NCBI GenBank assembly: GCA_001303415.1
Contig: LJTN01000023.1
Location: 1 to 45,083 of the forward strand
Length of the DNA: 45,083 nucleotides
From: Myxococcales bacterium SG8_38
Lineage (GTDB): Bacteria; Myxococcota_A; Polyangia; Polyangiales; Houyiibacteriaceae
Direction: 5' to 3'
Shown here piece by piece: positions 40,541-45,083 of the stretch. Each line of letters starts with the position of its first letter. Position 1 is the first letter of the stretch. A program made the position numbers and the translations under genes. The notes beneath the pieces were generated by a model. The model was given only the letters and a program-made list of their open reading frames with translations, was not told where the DNA came from and searched no databases.

Positions 40541-42747
40541 GGCTCTCGAGATTTGGAGTTCAGATAGATCGGCGATGACCACGCCCGTTCCTCGGTCATG
40601 GAAAGGCAGTCGTCTTCGAAGGGTGTCCGGTAGTCGCCGTAACACGGCTCGCACTCGTCGCCGTCGCAACGCAGCAGCGCGGCGTTGACCGCCGGGGTCG
40701 GTTCCTGAATCGCGCGGACATAGTAGAGCAGCTCGCGGTCGGCCGAAGGAAACCAGGGGTCCTCGAACTCCACCTCACAAACCGAAGCCTCGGGCGGGCA
40801 GGGGAGCGTGAGCCAGGGGTCCTCGATCAGCTCTTCGATGAGCTCCGTCTCCTTCATTTGCCGCCCGATGCGAACCACCTCGATTCGGGTGATGCGCCGT
40901 CGCTCATCAGACGGATGGTAACACTCACCGGCGCAGATGCTTTCCACGCGCTCTTCTCCGAGGGCTTCCGTCACTTCGTCCGGACAACCCGCGAGTTGCT
41001 CGAATGCACCCGCTGCGCGGGCTCGGAACTTTGGCACGCCCTCGAGCTCGAGCCGGCTTCCCATCGGCATGCTGGAATCCCCCGCATTGACGATGTCGAA
41101 CCAAAGCAGGATCCGGTCCCCGGAGGTCCCGTAGACGCGCCGGTCGCGCAGCGCCTGCCAAATCGCCTCTCGCGTACGCTCCTCGGCATGCACGGCCACC
41201 AGCCCGCCCGCGAGGAAGAAGGATGCCTGACGCTCCAACCACACGCGCCGAAACGGTGGCCGTGAGAACACGTCCTCGGGGGAGAGGGACACCGACTCCG
41301 TCGTTCTCGGAGGATCCCCGAACAGGACTTCATGCCAATGTCGGCTCGCCGCGCCTCGTGCCTCGGTCATCTTGCGTCGTTCGTATTCCTTGTAGCCGGT
41401 ACCGGGGCGGGCCGAGTGATTGTCACTCGACGCAATGAAGCCCAACGTGGCATGACGAGGCGCGCCGTCATCTTCGAAGCTGCCGCGAGCGAGGAGGTAT
41501 TGAACCGAGCCGCCGGGCCGATAGGAAAAGGCCGGCTGAAAGCAATCGGTGCATTGTCCGCAATTGCCCCACTCGGTCACGTCGGTGCCCGGTAAGGTCA
41601 GATGGCCTGCCACCCCCACCCGCAGATAATTCTCACGGGCGGCTTCGACTTTGGCATCGCACTCCTCGGACAAGGGATTGTCACAGCGGCTGCGGATGAT
41701 CTCGCCGGCGCGCCAACAACACGGCTCGTAGTCGTCGGTGGGCTCCGGACAGGTCAAGCCGTCTTCGGTTCGTTTCACTGCACGAAAGGAGCGGTACTCC
41801 TCGGAGTTGCCATGCCCGGAGAACACTTCGATCAACTGCTGCCACTCGGGATCGTCGTGCTTGGCCTGCAACTGCTTGTCATAGGCGTACCCAGGGGGCG
41901 TGTAGAAGCCCCAGGTCGTGCCGTGGGGGATCACGGTGGCATCGAACCCCCACTCCTCGAGCTTCCGAAACAGGTCCGCCGGCGTCTCCGCAAGCTCCCG
42001 GCAATCGTTGGGAAGATTCGGGGACGCCGCTTCCTCGGGGCAATTCAACAAGCTGGCGATCTCCCTGACGTGCACCGTCACGTCGTTGTACGGCTGCTGG
42101 TGAGGGAAGGCCCGAAACGGAATGCTGATGTTTCGCCTCAGGGTTTTGAGGTCTTGGAACGCCTGCGATGCGAGCCCGGGCGCGGCAATCGGCCGTGCTG
42201 GAAGGCGGACGTCGCCGGTTTCCTTGAAGATCACGTTGCGGTGACCAAAATGCGTTTCGGGAGTCGTGCCGATCTGAGTCCATTCGAATCCGGTGAACGC
42301 GACGAGGTCCTGCTGCTCGCTTTCGGAACCGACGGCGTTGCACTGACGAATCGACTGTTTGACCATGTCCCAGGTGCGAGGCGTCAGCGCCTCGGCATGA
42401 TCGGTCAGCGAGTAGAAATCGAGCTGTGAGCAGAAGCGTGCGAAATCGCAAGCATCGGATGGCGGATGGACTCCTTCCCCTCCCATTAAGGGCAGGCTCC
42501 ACTGGAAGGCGTCGACCGACAGCGTGGAGTGCACGTGCAAGTCGCCGAAGAGGATTCGAGCTTCGGCATCCCCCGCGACGCTGCGTTGGTCAGCGTCGCG
42601 AGCGCTCAGTAGCTCACGGTCGAGCGGAGTCGCGGTGATCTCACCGTCGGTTTGAAGCTCGCCCCCGCCGAGAACGACCCACAGCCCTCCCGCCACCAAG
42701 GCGGAGAACGGGATCGCGAGCAGGCAGCCGACCTTGAACCGCGCCAT
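40537..42747 (-). CDS. DUF3604 domain protein
   Basis: The 736-residue protein has an N-terminal membrane segment or signal (VGCLLAIPFSALVAGGLWVVL). The PHP-like DUF3604 core includes 'LFGDLHVHSTLSVDAFQW', 'LDFYSLTDHAEAL', 'FTGFEWTQ...HFGHRNVIF', 'EVFSGHGNSEEYRSF' and 'LGFIASSDNHSARPGTGYK'. His and Asp/Glu residues are placed as in PHP metal-dependent phosphoesterases. Its enzymatic function is unknown. It is probably periplasmic or secreted. It is encoded 51 bp downstream of tolB on the same strand but is not a known Tol-Pal component. Confidence 0.88.
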   Translation of the reverse strand: MARFKVGCLLAIPFSALVAGGLWVVLGGGELQTDGEITATPLDRELLSARDADQRSVAGDAEARILFGDLHVHSTLSVDAFQWSLPLMGGEGVHPPSDACDFARFCSQLDFYSLTDHAEALTPRTWDMVKQSIRQCNAVGSESEQQDLVAFTGFEWTQIGTTPETHFGHRNVIFKETGDVRLPARPIAAPGLASQAFQDLKTLRRNISIPFRAFPHQQPYNDVTVHVREIASLLNCPEEAASPNLPNDCRELAETPADLFRKLEEWGFDATVIPHGTTWGFYTPPGYAYDKQLQAKHDDPEWQQLIEVFSGHGNSEEYRSFRAVKRTEDGLTCPEPTDDYEPCCWRAGEIIRSRCDNPLSEECDAKVEAARENYLRVGVAGHLTLPGTDVTEWGNCGQCTDCFQPAFSYRPGGSVQYLLARGSFEDDGAPRHATLGFIASSDNHSARPGTGYKEYERRKMTEARGAASRHWHEVLFGDPPRTTESVSLSPEDVFSRPPFRRVWLERQASFFLAGGLVAVHAEERTREAIWQALRDRRVYGTSGDRILLWFDIVNAGDSSMPMGSRLELEGVPKFRARAAGAFEQLAGCPDEVTEALGEERVESICAGECYHPSDERRRITRIEVVRIGRQMKETELIEELIEDPWLTLPCPPEASVCEVEFEDPWFPSADRELLYYVRAIQEPTPAVNAALLRCDGDECEPCYGDYRTPFEDDCLSMTEERAWSSPIYLNSKSREP

Positions 42748-42798
42748 GGGGGCGGAGCATAGGGGCCGAGTCCTCCGCGAGCAAAGAAGATTCTGGGC

Positions 42799-44112
42799 TC
42801 AGTCGGACCAGCGAACGGTTTCCGCTGGACCTCCGATCACCAGATTCTGATCGAGACCATCCTGCCCCGTGAGATAGACCCCAGGCGAGCTCCGGCGATT
42901 CGACGTGAAGGCGATCAAACGGCAGTCGGGCGAGAACGCCGGGTCTTTGTTGTCGCCCTGCCCTTGCGTGAGCCGTTTGTACTCTTGGGTCTCCAGGTTG
43001 ACGGTGAAAATGTCGAAGCTTCCATCGCGTCCGCTGAATGCGATGAGCGGCTGCTCCGGGTCTTGGCACCAGACCGGTGTCTGGTTGTGGCTTCCACGGA
43101 AGGTCACGCGCTTCACGTTCGTCCCGTCGGCGTTCATCGTGAAGATCTGAGGGCTGCCATGGCGGTCTGATACGAAGGCGATCTTGCCACCCGGGCCGCA
43201 GGTGGGGCTCACATCGATGGCTTGGTTTTGCGTGAGGCGCCGAAGGCTGCTTCCATCCAGATTCGAGCTGTAGATTTCGGTATTTCCCGACCGCGAAGAC
43301 ACGAAGTACACCCGATCGCCGCAGATGGCTGGCGCCATGTTGATGCCTCTGCCACCGATGATCGCTTTTCCTCCTGCGCGCGTGTTGGTGATGAACGTGC
43401 CTTGCTTGCTCATGCGCGTGTACCAGAGCGACCCCTTGCCGAAGGTCGGCAACATCGACACGCCCTGCCCGCTCGAAACCTGGCGAACGCCATGTCCGTC
43501 CATCTCTGCAGCAAACACGCTCTTCCGTCCGGGGCCGATCTTGCGAGCGAAAGTGATGTCGGTGCCGAACGACCCCTTGGTCCCGGTCACGATACCAATG
43601 ACCTCGTTCACGAAATCGTGGATCCACCTGCGAAGCTCGGACGCGGGCCCTCGATAGGTGCGCACGAGCGCGGGTACCTGACCGCCACTCGACTGATAGA
43701 AGCGGAGCTCGACCCTCAGCCCGGCTTCGTTGCCGCCAACCAGTCCCTTGATGACGCCGTTGGCGCCCAACGCGGACCAGGCCTCGAGGTCGACCCCCAA
43801 GCCTATGCTCTCGTAGTCGTGGCGGACCGCAGAAGGACCGATGACGCGAAAGCCCGGCATGAGGCGAAAGTCGTTTTGCAGGATGGCGCCGCCGCTCGTG
43901 ACGTACGCCTCGGGCGCGCCGAGTAGCTTCGGAATGCCGATCCGAAATACATCCTCGTCTGGCGCGTCGATGTCGACGACGATTCGGTCTTCCGGCAGCG
44001 GCTCCTCGTCCTGACCAAACGCGTGCGGCGCCGAAGAAACGAGGGGCACGAGAAGCACCCCTAAGAAGAAAAGCCATCGAAGCAAACGTTGACGAAAAGA
44101 AACCATGACCAT
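42799..44112 (-). CDS. TolB
   Basis: The 437-residue periplasmic beta-propeller starts at the ATG at 44112, with GAGG 6 bases upstream (an alternative ATG is at 44106). It has a Sec signal peptide ('RQRLLRWLFFLGVLLVPLVSSAPHAFG') and an N-terminal domain 'IGIPKLLGAPEAYVTSGGAILQNDFRLMPGF'. Repeated propeller blades follow, each with 'GNTEIYSSNLDGSSLRRLT', 'GSPQIFTMNADGTNVKRVT' and 'SFDIFTVNLETQEYKRLTQGQGDNKDPAFSPD'. TolB binds Pal and the TolA C-terminus in the Tol-Pal envelope system. It lies directly downstream of the TolA-like gene. Confidence 0.9.
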   Translation of the reverse strand: MVMVSFRQRLLRWLFFLGVLLVPLVSSAPHAFGQDEEPLPEDRIVVDIDAPDEDVFRIGIPKLLGAPEAYVTSGGAILQNDFRLMPGFRVIGPSAVRHDYESIGLGVDLEAWSALGANGVIKGLVGGNEAGLRVELRFYQSSGGQVPALVRTYRGPASELRRWIHDFVNEVIGIVTGTKGSFGTDITFARKIGPGRKSVFAAEMDGHGVRQVSSGQGVSMLPTFGKGSLWYTRMSKQGTFITNTRAGGKAIIGGRGINMAPAICGDRVYFVSSRSGNTEIYSSNLDGSSLRRLTQNQAIDVSPTCGPGGKIAFVSDRHGSPQIFTMNADGTNVKRVTFRGSHNQTPVWCQDPEQPLIAFSGRDGSFDIFTVNLETQEYKRLTQGQGDNKDPAFSPDCRLIAFTSNRRSSPGVYLTGQDGLDQNLVIGGPAETVRWSD

Positions 44113-44120
44113 GTGAAACC

Positions 44121-44942
44121 TCAACGGACGTGACTCCCAAAGAAACGCAGAGAGATTGTCTCCCCCAAGATGCGATCGGCCACCGACTCCGGTGGAGTCG
44201 GAAGCTTTGCGCCCTCTGCTTGGTCGATTCTCCGACGAACGGATTCGTCGAATGCTTCATTCCCGCTCGACCGCTTCACCTCGTACCCACCGACACGTCC
44301 GTCTTCGGTGATCGACAGCTCGATGACGCAAGTCAACTTCTGAAGCTCTTCCTGTGAAATCAGCGTCGGAACCTGCCAGCCCCGGCGAAAATACGAATAG
44401 AGCTTGCCGAGATAGATGTCCTCTTCGCTACCGGTCGCCTTGGTCCCCTCGACGATGCCCTCCGGATCACCCTCTAGCTCCGGTCCCTTCGTCAGCTCCG
44501 AGATCGCACCAGCTCGCTGTCCGAGCTGAGACAGCAAATCCTCCTCTTCCTTCCGGTCGCGCTTCTCCTCAGGCTTTCTGAGCCCCTTTTCTTGCGTGCC
44601 GCTCGGAATCGCGTCCATCGGCTCAGCGCTCGGAGCCTTGGGGACGGGCGCATTTTGGGGGGCGTGCGGAACTTCTTTGCTGGGTAGCCTCCTCGGCTCC
44701 TTGCGCTTGCCGAGTCGGACGAACCGCGTCTCGATCACCTCGAGCGGAGCGGGAGGCAGCTCGTCGACGGCGGTTCCAAAAAACGATTGAAGCCCGCCCA
44801 ACAGCAAATGACTGAGCACTACCAGAGTGGGCACGAGCAAGAACACCGCGAACGCGAACGCCACGCCCCCAGCGACCTCGGTCGGCGTCGGCTGTTCCGT
44901 CTCCAAGAGAGAAAGTGCTCGCCAGTCGTTCGCCTCCACCAT
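44121..44942 (-). CDS. TolA/TonB-like energy-transducing protein
   Basis: The 273-residue product begins at the ATG at 44942. One N-terminal membrane segment ('GGVAFAFAVFLLVPTLVVLSHLLLGG') is followed by a long charged, Pro/Glu/Lys-rich periplasmic arm. The TonB/TolA C-terminal domain reads 'YFRRGWQVPTLISQEELQKLTCVIELSITEDGRVGGYEVKRSSGNEAFDESVRRRI'. It transmits proton-motive energy from TolQ/R to the outer membrane. Its context, between TolR and TolB, favours TolA. It is shorter than E. coli TolA. Confidence 0.85.
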   Translation of the reverse strand: MVEANDWRALSLLETEQPTPTEVAGGVAFAFAVFLLVPTLVVLSHLLLGGLQSFFGTAVDELPPAPLEVIETRFVRLGKRKEPRRLPSKEVPHAPQNAPVPKAPSAEPMDAIPSGTQEKGLRKPEEKRDRKEEEDLLSQLGQRAGAISELTKGPELEGDPEGIVEGTKATGSEEDIYLGKLYSYFRRGWQVPTLISQEELQKLTCVIELSITEDGRVGGYEVKRSSGNEAFDESVRRRIDQAEGAKLPTPPESVADRILGETISLRFFGSHVR

Positions 44943-44945
44943 CAA

Positions 44946-45083
44946 CTATCTCGGCTCTCGGGTCAGCGGGTCGGTGACCAGCCCCATCTTCCCGATGCCT
45001 GCCTGCCGAACGATCGCAAGAACCTGAGCGACTACTCCGTAAGGAACTTGCTCGTCCGCCTGCACGAACACCTCGTCGACGTT
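44946..45083 (-). CDS. TolR/ExbD C-terminus, cut by window edge
   Basis: The last 45 codons of a leftward gene are present, reading 'NVDEVFVQADEQVPYGVVAQ' then 'VLAIVRQAGIGKMGLVTDPL' and ending TREPR before a TAG at 44946-44948. The V-x-A-D-x-x-x-x-Y-G-x-V and 'AGIxKxGLVTDP' patterns identify the periplasmic end of TolR/ExbD. The gene is partial and its N-terminus and TolQ presumably lie to the right. It ends 3 bp before the TolA-like start codon. Confidence 0.88.
   Translation of the reverse strand, partial: NVDEVFVQADEQVPYGVVAQVLAIVRQAGIGKMGLVTDPLTREPR

Overview
The window is GC-rich chromosomal DNA with closely packed genes. It most likely comes from a member of the Myxococcota (the former Deltaproteobacteria). 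Pointers to this are lipoproteins with Gly/Thr/Ala-rich linkers followed by Cys-rich domains, a secreted choice-of-anchor-Q beta-helix lipoprotein, a cytochrome-like lipoprotein, a BTAD/AAA/TPR giant regulator, and a TolR-TolA-TolB run next to a CpoB-like lipoprotein. I see no rRNA, tRNA, CRISPR array, integrase or insertion sequence. No gene-free stretch exceeds about 230 bp, apart from the first 178 bp, which hold a tandem repeat.

Layout. Positions 1-12.4 kb carry ordinary accessory and housekeeping genes: beta-helix lipoprotein, alpha/beta hydrolase, cyclophilin, two lipoproteins, a two-subunit acyl-CoA dehydrogenase pair whose second subunit is frameshifted, a yellow/royal-jelly-type propeller, a ZIP metal transporter, a MAPEG protein, an exported unknown and a 48-residue coiled-coil protein.

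Positions 12.4-26.8 kb form the most striking region, a survival or dormancy island. Reading leftward from 20.8 kb is a tight operon of glutamate dehydrogenase, a three-gene 2-oxoacid:ferredoxin oxidoreductase (a fused gamma-delta subunit, then alpha and beta), Hsp20, an orphan GroEL paralogue, and a fusion of protein-L-isoaspartate methyltransferase with an erythromycin-esterase domain. Divergent from it are a ribosome-hibernation factor fused to a cold-shock domain, archease, and the RNA ligase RtcB. Converging on rtcB is a Lon-family protease with a universal stress protein, overlapped by a GTGA junction. The set covers protein folding, protein repair, proteolysis, ribosome storage, RNA repair and a ferredoxin-linked energy route.

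Positions 26.9-34.8 kb hold a redox and regulatory module: two flavoproteins, an OsmC peroxidase-like protein, and a large SARP-type regulator with a DUF4242 small protein on each side, then a hydrolase. Positions 34.8-39.5 kb carry a second, unrelated-looking glutamate dehydrogenase, an HSL-type esterase, a D-aminoacylase-type amidohydrolase and an AAA_28 nucleoside-kinase-like ATPase. Positions 39.5 kb to the end hold a CpoB/YbgF-like lipoprotein, a DUF3604 protein, TolB, a TolA/TonB-like protein and the C-terminus of TolR. No Pal gene lies inside the window.

A recurring palindromic motif (core GACCGAGT...ACTCGGTC) sits exactly on stop codons at the rtcB/usp junction. A related inverted repeat spans the cpoB/DUF3604 junction. 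All functional calls come from reading translations and motifs; no database search was run.
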